A DNA stretch of 64,000 nucleotides from Eurosta solidaginis (GCF_040869045.1 NC_090321.1:72697183-72761182); one strand, 5' to 3'; counted from the first letter of the stretch, positions 45,868-56,558 are shown. Notes: generated by a model from the sequence alone, not told the origin. A program made the numbers and translations.

Positions 45868-46060
45868 AATTGATGGTGGTTGCACGCAATGGTGGTGGCA
45901 GCACGTGTTTAGTTGGCGCTATAGCTGGTGATAGCGCGTTTGGTTGGCTAGCGCTATCGCTGGGGGTTGCGCGCGGTGTTGCACGCAATGGTGGTGGCAG
46001 CGCGTGTTTCGTTGGCGCTATAGCTAGGGGTTGCGCGCGGTGTTGCACGCAATGGTGAGG
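45868..46060 (+). repeat. GC-rich tandem repeat
   Basis: The block TTGCACGCAATGGTGGTGGC..GTTGGCGCTATAGCT occurs at 45882 and 45975, with a third start at 46043; GCGCGCGGTG links them. Unit spacing is irregular (93 and 68 bp). ORFs here are by-products. Confidence 0.65.
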
Positions 46061-47756
46061 TTGTTCGCGCGGTTGCGGTGGTTGCGCTCAAGGGTGGAGA
46101 GTGCAGCAGTATGTGTACCTTAAAGATTCTTTTTTTTTTTTTTTCAATTTCCGTCGTGCTCGATATGACGTTGCGTTTTTTGATGATGCTGTTGGATAAG
46201 CGCTCGGAGACTAAACTCAAACGCGAATCACAATTACGAAAGCCTTGACGTTCGAACAAGCAAATTTTGCAGATCTCACGGGGAGCCCGGCTTTTACAGC
46301 TGCAACTCTACATATATGGAGGTGGGTATATTTACTCAATGTACGAGTTTCTGTTAACGGGACGACTTTGCAACTGAAGCCAATGAAAAGTTTATTTGCA
46401 GCTGAACTGCAAAATATTTTTGCAGTAAATATATTTGATGTTGAGGTAAACATTCACGGATTCGATTCTAAGCAGAACACATGTCTACAATTTGTCTGCT
46501 GCAGCTTTGCCCTACGTACGATTCTGCCGAGTATGACCTTTTTGGACGTAATCCTCTTAGCGCAGGATGGGGTATCGTTCTAAATGCCATTGGTCACCGG
46601 ACAGGCTCCTGTATAATCATACTGTGTAAATTCATTTATGATGAGTGTACTGACAAATTTTATGTGAACCTTAATATATATAAGAAGTTTTGCATCTACT
46701 CGTTCTTTGGTTTCTAACTTATGTTGGTAAATTCACTCCAAACCATGTATGTACGTCGATCACACATGTCCTTGAGATAGAATCAATTCTGCAAATTGCA
46801 ACAACGGTCTCAATTTACGTGTAATTTCAACTATACCAGATTTTGTTTGCTTCAAAATATAATATCTTTCACTATTTAAGCATCATTGATTTGGGCCGCA
46901 GTACATCTTTAAGGTTTCACACTGTTCGTATTCACTGCATTTAGTTCAATACCGAAGGCAATATTCCATTGGAGTGATTAAATCTTTCTTTAAAATTTAT
47001 GATGAATTATTTGTTTCTAATTGTTAACGTAGATAATATCGTAAAAACCCTTTCGCCTTTTTCTTTTTCCACCAGCACACACGCTCCACGTTTTACTTTT
47101 TTTCACCAACTTTTTTTTCTTTCTTCTTTGCAGTATTGGGAAAAACCCAAGCACAACTCGCAGCACACGCTGGTTTTTTTTTCAGTCAATTTTTCTCGAT
47201 TCCCGGCACACTCGCAGGTCTGTCCGACCACCACGCTAGTAATTTCTTAACTTTTTTCGCTTCTATCCAAAATGGCTGCACGAAACTAACAAAATTTTGT
47301 TTTAACCACCCCAGGCGGACATGAGTGAGAGTGAATCCTACCTTTTTCCTATCACTAGCCAACTGGTGCGTTCCAAGGGTGACTTTCCCGAGTGGACCAT
47401 AACACTTTTGAATACTTTATATAATCAAGAGCCCTATGGTTTTATGTAAACGAGTTATCCGCGAGATTTACCGAAAAAGGGAACCAATCAACTCACAAGA
47501 GCCTAACATTTTTTGATCTCACAAGATTAATTAAAAAAAAAACCCAATTACGAAGTATACAAAATCTGCTATGAAGTACTATTTCTTGTATGTCTTATGT
47601 TCGGACACCATGAAAATGATTTAACGCCTTTCCTGGTTTATAATTAACTGTTTGTTTCTTTTCGAAATGGTACCATCGCAATATACCAGTAAATGCTTCT
47701 TTCTTTTCAGTTGCTCTTAAACAAACATAATAATTGATATTCAATAATTATAAGCC
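46061..47756. other. Unassigned DNA
   Basis: Contains overlapping short ORFs (46245-46583, 46481-46717) with no recognisable domain, a T-run at 46130-46144 and pyrimidine-rich stretches near 47040-47200. Together with 44370-46060 it may be one degraded large element, but there is no diagnostic motif. Confidence 0.3.
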
Positions 47757-48085
47757 GGTGTTATACTAGGTACAAACACACACCAAATTGGCAATTTATA
47801 CCATTTGGGCAATTTCTTGCGCAATTTATCATATACTAAATTGTAATAATAAATTGTCAATTTAAAAAAAATTGCGTAACAAATTGTTTCAAACTGCAAA
47901 TACAACCTTGTAAAGCGTGTTTATTCAGTAGATTTAAACATCAATTACGCATTGCTCAACTATATTGTTGGCTCATTTCATCAGCTGATTTATTTTTTTT
48001 CATTTCACTGGAGTAGGGATTGTCAAAAGGAGATGGCAAACTCAAAATTAAAGAAAAACATTGAACACATTTTCTTACAACACAC
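47757..48085 (-). mobile_element. Partial copy of the repeat X plus palindrome-arm element
   Basis: This is the reverse orientation of 24200-24395 (AT-rich part with AAATTGC blocks) followed by one arm of the element at 23823-24180 (GGCTCATTTCATCAGCTGAT, GGGATTGTCAAAAGGAGATG). The same order of two parts in two places supports a single composite element. Confidence 0.6.
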
Positions 48086-48124
48086 AAAAATTTTAAAGTT
48101 TTATTTTTTCCTAACACCAATTTA

Positions 48125-48165
48125 CCGCCCTGTTGAAACTACCAGTTTCCTTGGACTCCCGTGTA
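48125..48165 (+). mobile_element. Very short jockey-like 3' fragment
   Basis: Forty bases (CCCTGTTGAAACTACCAGTT, then TCCTTGGACTCCCGT) match the last coding part of the jockey-like elements (about 12292-12325 and 19050-19085). Nothing else of the element is present, so it may have been carried in with other DNA. Confidence 0.6.
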
Positions 48166-48172
48166 GTGGTTG

Positions 48173-48827
48173 AAACAATTTTAGATATTTAAGGCAACAC
48201 GCCTAAAAGTATGTTTTTATTTAATCGAAAATTTACTACAGAATGAAAATATTTGAAAATTCATTTATCAAGATTGAAAATTAAAAATTCGATAATATTA
48301 TTTTCAAACAAATATTAAGAGTATTACAAAACAAAGTATGTATAAATAACAATATAATTATACTCAGGGTGCTTTGCACACAGAGTATATTAACTTTGAT
48401 TGGACAACGGGTCGTTGTACAGGTATAAAGGAATCGAGATAGATAGACTTCCATATATCAAAATTATCAGTATCGAAAAAAAATTTGATTGAGTATTGGG
48501 TATTGAAAATGAGCGAAATCAGATAATAACCACGCCCACTTATCATATATGTGGCCCGGTCTATGAAACGGTGGCTTATGACTCAAACAAGAAATTGCGA
48601 GAAATAACTGTTAACAGCTGTTTTTTTTTGCGAGAAACAGCTGTAAACAGCTGTTTTTTTTTGAGTCATAAGCAACATTTCATTTTTTTTTTAAATCGGC
48701 GTGGCACTGTGATGAAATCAATTTTACAAATGTTATTAATCATAAATCAAAAATCGTTAAACCTATCGTAACAAAATTCGGCAGAGAGGTTGCCTTTACT
48801 ATAAGGAATGCTTTGAAGAAAAATTAA
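48173..48827. other. No recognised gene
   Basis: AT-rich DNA with a local duplication near 48600-48665 (GAAACAGCTGTAAACAGCTGTTTTTTTT-like pairs). The last part (from about 48680) grades into the tandem repeat that follows. Confidence 0.35.
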
Positions 48828-49272
48828 CGAAATCGGTTAAGGACAACGCCCACTTTTACATAAAAGATTTTTAAAAGGGTCGTGGACGAATAAAGTAAGC
48901 TTTATCTTTGCAAAAAAGAGCTTTATACCAATGGTATTTAATTTCCCAAGTGGATTTATAACGATAAATAAGAAAAACTTAAAATGTAAAAAAATGGGCG
49001 TGGCACCGCCCCTTTTATGACTAAGCAATTTTCTATGTTTCGGTAGCCATAACTCGAAGAAAAATTAACGGATCGTAATAAAATTGGGTACACATATTTT
49101 CCCTATAGCAGGAAATATTTATAGAAAAAATGGACGAGATCGGTTAAAGACCACGCCCACTTTTATATAAAAGATTGTTAAAAGGGTCGTAGACGAAAAT
49201 AATAAGCTATACCTTAGCGAGAAAGATCTTTGTGTCAATAGAATTTTACTTTCTAAATTGAATTATAACATT
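48828..49272 (+). repeat. Tandem satellite-like repeat, left of the LTR element
   Basis: Units of about 310 bp, marked by ATCGGTTAA.GACCACGCCCAC (48828, 49138), GGGCGTGGCACCGCCCC and GCCATAACTCGAAGAAAAAT. The second unit is interrupted by the LTR retrotransposon at 49273 and continues at 54602. Confidence 0.72.
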
Positions 49273-50540
49273 TGTAACGTAGCAAAATGCTACGTCGCAA
49301 TAACCTACTCACAAGCCCTAACATTAAATATGTACATACCCTAGCATTTAAATATACATACCCTACGATCGCCCTGCACAGCGAACAACCATCCGCACAT
49401 AATATACCATGTAAATATACATACCCTACGATCGCCTTGCACAGCGAACAACCACCCGCACATAGTATGCCAAGTACCAACAGCGAACAACCAAACATAC
49501 TCAGCACGTGTGGTACTGACTACCTGGCGTGCATTTTTCATTCGCTATCATAACGAGGAGTTATTGATGAGCTGAATTCTTAACCATTTTATACACTAAC
49601 AAGTATGAAATGGCAAACGCCACCACTCACTGCATACTTCACCTAGGTAAGTGAGGCTGAGGCCAAACTTCCAATGGTAGGTATCAAAGGGCCCCCAAGG
49701 TGAACGGGGAAGACTCCCAGCGAACCCATCGGGCTCATGGATCTCCCTCCCCCCTCACCTATGGGAAACCAACCTTTGCACAACGTCCCACGGGGTAGAA
49801 GGGGATACGCTCCCTTCATACCTTGAAGGACGGATGGGCACGGGTAGTTCCCCCAAGGCGCGTCCAGGACCAGTCCTGGGCTCCACTTGAGAGACATGCC
49901 AGGCCCAATACATATTAATACGGGTGGCATTTGTCGCGGACAGTCCACCCAGGGTTGCCGAGGATCATCTCGCTCCCCCGCTCCCTGGGTGAGGTGCCGA
50001 GCCATATGCAACGGTGGACCTTACTACACCCCTCACGGTCGCTAGGACTCTTTTCCGAGGCTCCCTGAGAGGAGTATTGGGTCTACCCAGCAACAAATGG
50101 GGGATGGCATGAGGCGCGGACAGTCCACTCAGGGTGGCCGAGGAGCATCTCCCTTCCCCGCCTCCTGATTGGGGTGCCGAGCCGAATGCAACGGTGGACT
50201 TCACTACACCGCTCATGGTCGCTAGGACTCTCGTCCGAGACTCCCTGAGAGGGTTACTGAATCTACCCAGCACCCATGTATACAAATACATATATATGTT
50301 GGGTAGTACTAATAGAAACTTTATACTTCACCTAGGTGAAACTGCGCCCTTCTTGCCCACCGCCAATCGTTAGCCGTAGGAGCACCGCCGTAATCCGCCT
50401 GAACCAATCCGAATAAGCTTTATCTGGAGGTAAGATACTATTTGAAGATCAGCACCACCGTTCCCTGAGAACCGCGACCCGTACCGTCATTTTCGAGACC
50501 CGCTTCCGTCGCTCCTGCGCTTTCATCCGTGGCATCTCCC

Positions 50541-50579
<39 letters not shown>

Positions 50580-50746
50580 GATTAAAGGCTGCCGGCATCG
50601 AAAGGCAAAAGCCGCATCGTGTGTGTGTGCGTGTTCGGAACAAAACAACAACTACTTGTGTTATTAATTGGAAAAGGTTAGTGGGACCTTCGCCTGACCC
50701 TGGAGCGGCTGAGCTTACCTCAGCCCTCGACAAAACCCACCTCACA
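49273..50746 (+). repeat. 5' LTR
   Basis: Begins TGTAACGTAGC, where CGTAGC AAAAT GCTACG forms a perfect short hairpin, and ends CACCTCACA. It contains a 63-bp tandem pair (ACCCTACGATCGCC at 49361 and 49424), a 180-bp tandem pair (GCGGACAGTCCAC at 49936 and 50116) and a CT run at 50530-50578. The 3' LTR has the same internal repeats. Confidence 0.85.
50530..50578 (+). repeat. CT microsatellite in the 5' LTR
   Basis: About 24 CT units; the 3' LTR equivalent (54392-54432) is shorter by several units, the clearest length difference between the LTRs. Confidence 0.85.
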
Positions 50747-50747
50747 A

Positions 50748-51127
50748 ATGGCGCCCGAGCAGGGACCCATCTCCGGAGAGGAAAGTGTAAAAGCAACAAC
50801 AAGCACCAGCCCACCGGGAGATGAGCCACCGAATACGCAACCACAATCAGAGGACAACACCAACCTATTGAATACCGACAGCTTGAACTGGATATATTCG
50901 CTGAAGAAAGAGAGACCCTGCCTAATTTGGCCGAATACATGATTCTAGGCATGGACTTTCTCAGGGAAAGGGGGCTCACCCTCACCTTAGATGGAAACTT
51001 ATTACCGCCAGCCACGCCAACCCAGAACACCATAATTTCAAAACTAAGTACCGTGACAGAAGGAAAGCATTTAAGAGCAACTCAAAACGCCGAACGCAGC
51101 AGAACATGTAATTTCGCTGAAACATGA
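50748..51127 (+). pseudogene. Gag start fused to end of retropepsin, remnant
   Basis: An ATG that overlaps the primer site opens 64 codons of Gln/Thr/Pro-rich sequence (likely the start of Gag). An overlapping frame from 50927 contains ILGMDFLRERGLTLTL, typical of the C-terminal end of a retroviral-type aspartic protease. The catalytic DTG/DSG part and the rest of Gag are absent. Coding then stops at 51125-51127. The junction represents a large internal deletion. Confidence 0.6.
50749..50766 (+). promoter_or_regulatory. Primer binding site, tRNA-Lys type
   Basis: TGGCGCCCGAGCAGGGAC two bases after the 5' LTR. It fits the tRNA-Lys3-type primer site known from many retroelements at all but one position, as I recall it. 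Confidence 0.75.
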
Positions 51128-51167
51128 TCGCCCGCTAAAACAGCGATATTACCCACGGAACTCAGCG

Positions 51168-51839
51168 ATGCAACACGTAATAAATACTGAAGTCGACGAA
51201 CATCGAATAACCCACAAATTCACAGCCGCATACGCCCTCCACGAAAACCCGACCGAAAGAGCTAACAGGGTAATCAAGACCATGATAGCGCAGCGCTCAA
51301 AAGCCGATCACCGCACCTGGGACAGGGAAATTCCGCAAATCGCTTTCGCTATGAACACAGCACATCACGAAGCAACCCAAGCATCGGCTGCTGAAATCAA
51401 CTTTGGCAGAAACATCGCGACAGCCCAGCAAATATGCACCGAAGGTGCCGTCCCCGAAGAATCACCCACCGTATCCCCAACAATAACCGACCTATGGGAA
51501 GAGATCAAGAAGAATCTGGCTAAAGCAGCCAAGACACAGAAAAAATACTACGATCTGCGCCGTAGACCCTGGAAACCACAGGTTGGGGAAAAGGTGATGA
51601 AACGAGAGCATCCGCTCTCCTCCGCGGTCAATCAATTTACACAAAAATTAGCACCAAAGTTCTCCGGACCCTATGTGGTAGAAAAATACATATCATCCAA
51701 TACCGTCCATCTGAAACACACTGAAGAGCACCACAAACGGACAGCGCATACACATCTACAGGATTTAAAAACCTACGCCGACGAACGCCCACTCACTGCC
51801 GAACCAGTAATATCACCACCTAACACAACACGTACATAA
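51168..51839 (+). pseudogene. C-terminal part of a Ty3/gypsy integrase, remnant
   Basis: 223 codons: HENPTERANRVIKTMI is the segment around the last catalytic glutamate of gypsy-type integrases. LAPKFSGPYVVEKYI is a GPY/F-like chromatin-binding module, followed by a His/Lys-rich tail. The zinc-binding HHCC part and the first two catalytic acids are missing. The reading frame is open but no upstream pol remains. Confidence 0.75.
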
Positions 51840-51909
51840 ATCTGCTCTTATCATTACAGATTACGATGCGTCAGCCAGTCCCACCGGATTCGCCACAAGA
51901 GGTAAATGA

Positions 51910-52275
51910 ATGGCCATGGCCACCCAACAAGACGATAATACAACAGGTACAAATATTTCACGACTTTATCCCAACTTGATGCAAAGAGTACACCCGCTGC
52001 TAAGCATAAGCGAGTGCGCAGAAAACACAACCAACCGTAAAAAGGTAGAAGACGAAACAGCTCGACCCACCGAAACAGAGGCACCGGAAAAGATAAGCGA
52101 AAATCAAAAAGAGAAAACATTCAAAAAATTAGACTGCGTGAAGCGACCAAAGAAGAATACGCCCCAATGGCACTTTCGATATGGCAAACAGCATGTGTAC
52201 TGCACGCAGATGGACGCGGACCACGCTTTAGTGAAGATCGCGGGGCACAAAAGAATAATGAAATATAAGGATTAA
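51910..52275 (+). CDS. Extra ORF downstream of pol in the LTR element, unknown
   Basis: 121 residues, charged (Lys/Glu/Thr-rich), with a more structured C-terminal half (PQWHFRYGKQHVYCTQMDAD). There is no signal peptide, no membrane segment and no zinc motif, so it does not look like an envelope protein. It lies between the integrase remnant and the 3' LTR. A short overlapping ORF (51866-51979) precedes it. It may be an accessory ORF of the element or the end of a captured sequence. Confidence 0.4.
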   Translation: MAMATQQDDNTTGTNISRLYPNLMQRVHPLLSISECAENTTNRKKVEDETARPTETEAPEKISENQKEKTFKKLDCVKRPKKNTPQWHFRYGKQHVYCTQMDADHALVKIAGHKRIMKYKD

Positions 52276-53140
52276 CCTGGGCACCACCGTAATCTTTCAA
52301 TATTTTATTTTATTTTTTATATTTTTTTAATTATTTTTTTTTTTATTTATTTTATTGCATGGTAAAAATTGCAAAAAAAGAAAAACAAAAATCCCTGCAA
52401 CCTTAGAAAACAAAGGAGTTAAATTTCTTTTTTATTTATATAAAGTCATACAAACAGATAAAAAAATGTTTTTATACTACAAGCTACTAGTAAGAAGAAA
52501 ATAATATACTCTTATATGATTTGTTACTACCAACAAACAAACAAAACAACAAAAAAAAAACCACACGTGGAGAAAGAGATCTATTTTCTTAGCAATACAC
52601 ACCATTCCTCAAACCGCATAATATGCCGTTGCGACTTTATTGTTAGCTTGAGCAAATCATTGTCACAAATCTTTTTTGTTAACAATTGTAAATATAAGTT
52701 AAAAACAATTTTTTTTTTGATGAATGATTGTACGTTACATATATATCATAAAAATTTACCTCTAAAACTAAGAAAAAAAAAATATATTGTTCAAATATAT
52801 ACCCATTTTTTTTACTGCAAAATACCTTTCAAACGAAATGTTCAACTTTATACAAACACTCCTACAAAAGAAAAAAAGGAGACTTACACATGAATTTCAA
52901 TTAATTAGTATTAAGCTAAAAGAAGATTTTTTTTTTCATAAACAAAAAATAATACAATGTACAATGTTTTTTTTTTTTGCTGATTTATATACAAGTTTAG
53001 AAAAAAAAAAACATATATATATATATATATAAGTAAATATATGAATAAAGGGAAATACCGGACAACAAACACACACACGTACGTCGGCCGCGCCACCTAA
53101 TAGGTGGTAAAATATACCGGGACCACTTGGTCCACGGCAG
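52276..53140. other. AT-rich low-complexity 3' internal region of the LTR element
   Basis: Long A and T runs (for example 52313-52345, 52966-52979) and a TA run at 53016-53031; GC-richer only from about 53060. Short ORFs here are low complexity. No clear polypurine tract precedes the 3' LTR. Confidence 0.6.
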
Positions 53141-54397
53141 TGCAGGCTACGTCACAATAACCCACTCACAAGCCCTAACATTAAATATGTACATACCCTA
53201 GCATTTAAACATACATACCCTACGATCGCCCTGCACAGCGAACAACCATCCGCACATAATATACCATGTAAATATACATACCCTACGATCGCCTTGCACA
53301 GCGAACAACCACCCGCACATAGTATGCCAAGTACCAGCAGCGAACAACCAAACATACTCAGCACGTGTGGTACTGACTACCTGGCGTGCATTTTTCATTC
53401 GCTATCATAACGAGGAGTTATTGATGAGCTGAATTCTTAACCATTTTATACGCTAACAAGTATGAAATGGCAAACGCCACCACTCACTGCATACTTCACC
53501 TAGGTAAGTAAGGCTGAGGCCAAACTTCCAATTGTAGGTATTAAAGGGGCCCCAAGGTGAACGGGGAAGACTCCCAGCGAACCCATCGGGCTCATGGATC
53601 TCCCCCCCCCCTCACCTATGGGGAACCAACCTTTGCACAACGTCCCACGGGGTAGAAGGGGATACGCTCCCTTCCTACCTTGAAGGACGGATGGGCACGG
53701 GTAGTTCCCCCAAGGCGCGTCCAGGACCAGTCCTGGGCTCCACTTGAGGGACACGCCAGGCCCAATACATATTAATACGGGTGGCGTTTGTCGCGGACAG
53801 TCCACCCAGGGTTGCCGAGGATCATCTCGCTCCCCCGCTCCCTGGGTGAGGTGCCGAGTCATTTGCAACGGTGGACCTTACTACACCCCTCACGGTCGCT
53901 AGGACTCTTGTCTGAGGCTCCCTGAGAGGAGTACTGGGTCTACCCAGCAACAAATGGGGGATGGCATAAGGCGCGGACAGTCCACTCAGGGTGGCCGAGG
54001 AGCATCTCCGTCCCCCGCCTCCTGATTGGGGTGCCGAGCCGAATGCAACGGTGGACTTCACTACACCGCTCATGGTCGCTAGGACTCGCGTCCGAGGCTC
54101 CCTGAGAGGGGTACTGAATCTACCCAGCACCCATGTATACAAATACATATATATGTTGGGTAGTACTAATAGAAACTTTATACTTCACCTAGGTGAAACT
54201 GCGCCCTTCTTGCCCACCGCCAATCGTTAGCCGTAGGAGCACCACCGTAATCCACCTGAACCAATTCGAGTAAGCTTTATCTGGGGGTAAGATACTATTT
54301 GAAGATCAGCACCACCGTTCCCTGAGAACCGCGACCCGTACCGTCATTTTCGAGACCCGCTTCCGTCGCTCCTGCGCTATCATCCGTGGCATCTCCC

Positions 54398-54434
<37 letters not shown>

Positions 54435-54601
54435 GATTAAAGGCTGCCGGCATCGAAAGGCAAAAGCCGCATCGTGTGTGTGTGCGTGTTCGGAACAAAA
54501 CAACAACTACTTGTGTTATTAATTGGAAAAGGTTAGTGGGACCTTCGCCTGACCCTGGAGCGGCTGAACTTACCTCAGCCCTCGACAAAACCCACCTCAC
54601 A
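53141..54601 (+). repeat. 3' LTR
   Basis: Nearly identical to 49273-50746 from CTACGTCACAATAACC onwards. The first bases differ (TGCAGGCTACG against TGTAACGTAGCAAAATGCTACG), so the exact left edge may be up to 13 bases further left. It ends CACCTCACA followed by CATT. Confidence 0.83.
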
Positions 54602-54890
54602 CATTAAATTGGAAAACACTAAAATTTTTGAAAATGGGTGTGGCACCGCCCCTTTTACGACTAAGCAATTTTCTTTATTTCGGGAGCCATAACTCGAAGA
54701 AAAATAAACATATCGTAATGAAATTGTGTACACATATTTTCCTTATAGCAGAAAATATTTCTAGTAAAAATGTACGGGATCGGATAAGGACCACGGCAAC
54801 TTAGATATAAAACAAGTTTAAAAGGGTCGTAGCCTAGAATAATAAGCTACAACTTAGCAAAAAAAATAGTTTTGAATCAATGATTATTCA
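54602..54890 (+). repeat. Tandem satellite-like repeat, right of the LTR element
   Basis: Continues the unit interrupted at 49272 (TGGGTGTGGCACCGCCCC, GCCATAACTCGAAGAAAAAT) and starts another with ATCGGATAAGGACCACGGC at 54779. It then loses similarity. Confidence 0.7.
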
Positions 54891-55179
54891 GTTGTATCGT
54901 TCCGCCATGCCCTTTTCAGACTTGTTAGCAGTGTTGCCGTGAGCCTAGAAAGAAATGTATCAGTTTACAAATAAAAAAAGGACGTGTGGCACTCGGGGAC
55001 TGCCGCGGTAAAGCTATTGCATATTATCAACTTATGCAATTATAATATTTATGCAACATTTTGTTTTCTTTGATATTAATTCAAGTTTTGTCTTTGATAT
55101 TAAGTCAAGTTAACCTTTTTAAGCGTGGTGACCGATAAGAAAACAAATATTTGACTTTTATTGAATAAATGAGAAGTTA

Positions 55180-56257
55180 ATATTTAACTTTCACCTTAAC
55201 TTTAATTTTATTTTTAACTTTAACTTTAACATTCACTTTAACTTTAACATTTACTTTAACTTTAACTTTAACTGTAACTTTAAATTTAATTTTAACTTTA
55301 ACCTTAACTTTAACTTTAACTTTAACTATAACCTTAACTTTAACTTTAACTTTGACTTTAACTTTTATTTTAACTTTAACTTTATTTTTAACTTTAACTT
55401 TCGCTTTAACTTTAACATTCACTTTAACTTTAACTTTAAATTTAACTTTAACTTTAATTTTAACTTTAATTTTAACTTTAATTTTAACTTTAACTTTAAC
55501 TTTAACTGTAACTTTAACTTTAACTTTAACTTCAACTTTAACTTTAACCTTAACTTTAACTTTAATTTTAACTTTAACTTTAACCTTAACTTTAACTTTG
55601 ACTTTAACTTTAACTTTCACTTTAACTTTAACTTTAGCTTTATTTTTAACTTTAACTTTCGCTTTAACTTTAACATTCACTTTAACTTTAACTTTAACAT
55701 TAAATTTAACTTTAACTTTAATTTTAACTTTAACTATAACCTTAACTTTACCTTTAACTTTGGCTTTAACTTTAACTTTAAATTTCACTTTCACTTTCAC
55801 TTTAACTTTATTTTTAACTTTAACATTCACTTTAACTTTAACTTTAAATTTAACTTTAACTTTAATTTTAACTTTAACTTTAACTTTAACTGTAACTTTA
55901 ACTTTAACTTTAACTTTAACTTCAACTTTAACTTTAACTTTAACTTCAACTTTAACTTTAACCTTAACTTTAACTTTAATTTTAACTTTAACTTTAACCT
56001 TAACTTTAACTTTGACTTTAACTTTGACTTTAACTTTAACTTTAGCTTTATTTTTAACTTTAACATTCACTTTAACTTTAACTTTAAATTTAACTTTAAC
56101 TTTAACATTAAATTTAACTTTAACTTTAACTTTAACTTTAATTTTAACTTTAACTTTAACTTTAACCTTAACTTTAACTTTAACTTTAAATTTCTCTTTC
56201 ACTTTAACTTTAACTTTATTTTTAACTTTAACTTTCGCTTTAACTTTAACTTTATGA
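55180..56257 (+). repeat. Hexanucleotide array (AACTTT)n, about 1.08 kb
   Basis: About 180 copies of AACTTT with scattered variants (CTTTAT, CATTCAC, TTTCGC). Variant clusters recur as higher-order blocks, for example TTTATTTTTAACTTTAACTT at about 55386, 55648 and 56213, so larger pieces were duplicated. Because the unit is six bases, long ORFs exist on both strands (Lys/Val on minus, Leu/Thr on plus). They are artefacts. Confidence 0.95.
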
Positions 56258-56289
56258 TCCGGGGTGGGCGTGAGCTTAGCACCTGCTAA

Positions 56290-56555
56290 CAAGCCAACCT
56301 AATATAAACGCACGCAAGTCATTTTCTGTCAAAAATGTCTCATGCACATACAACTTGTATGAGAGCAACTCAAATTGAATTTGCTGCGTGAAAACCTAAC
56401 TCGATTTCCAATTTTTGTTCTGCGTGACATTTAGATTTGACGTTTGCACACATGCTTTACATTGTCGCAACGCATGCTTATTTGGGTTAGGGCAAAAAAC
56501 GCCGGTTGTTTGCGTGCGTTAAAAAAACGCAGTGCGGTTTTATTAGGTTGGCTTG
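56290..56555. mobile_element. MITE with CAAGCCAACCTAATA ends (TAA duplication)
   Basis: A 266-bp element; the left end CAAGCCAACCTAATAtAAACGCAC is inverted at the right end, with TAA on both flanks (56287-56289, 56556-56558). The right arm has an insertion relative to the left. Confidence 0.78.
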
Positions 56556-56558
56556 TAA

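Larger units (their letters stand above)
49273..54601 (+). mobile_element. Ty3/gypsy-type LTR retrotransposon, large internal deletion
   Basis: Two LTRs of about 1.47 kb with about 97% identity by eye flank only 2.4 kb of internal sequence. The insertion is flanked by CATT on both sides (49269-49272, 54602-54605), and the neighbouring satellite unit shows the uninterrupted sequence. LTR ends are TG...CA, followed by a tRNA-Lys-type primer site. Internal remnants: the start of gag, the end of a protease, the end of an integrase with a GPY/F-like part, and an extra ORF. Reverse transcriptase, RNase H and most of gag and integrase are missing, so it cannot move on its own. The long LTRs and Lys primer recall Osvaldo-like elements (inference). 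Confidence 0.87.

Noticed and set aside
45571..45931. ORFs of about 100 codons over the 54-bp repeat
   Set aside because: Frame-preserving tandem repeats produce them in two frames at once; no support for translation.
46245..46717. Overlapping ORFs of 112 and 78 codons
   Set aside because: No domain and no conserved partner in the window; overlapping frames without bias towards either.
49354..49480. CRISPR-like direct repeats
   Set aside because: Only two units of 63 bp inside an LTR of a eukaryotic retrotransposon; no array or cas genes.
49273..54601. Endogenous retrovirus with envelope gene
   Set aside because: The extra ORF lacks a signal peptide, membrane anchor and cleavage site; the element is a deleted LTR retrotransposon.
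55177..56292. Long ORFs of Lys/Val repeats (minus) and Leu/Thr repeats (plus)
   Set aside because: They are translations of a hexanucleotide array whose unit length is a multiple of three; no start context, no complexity.
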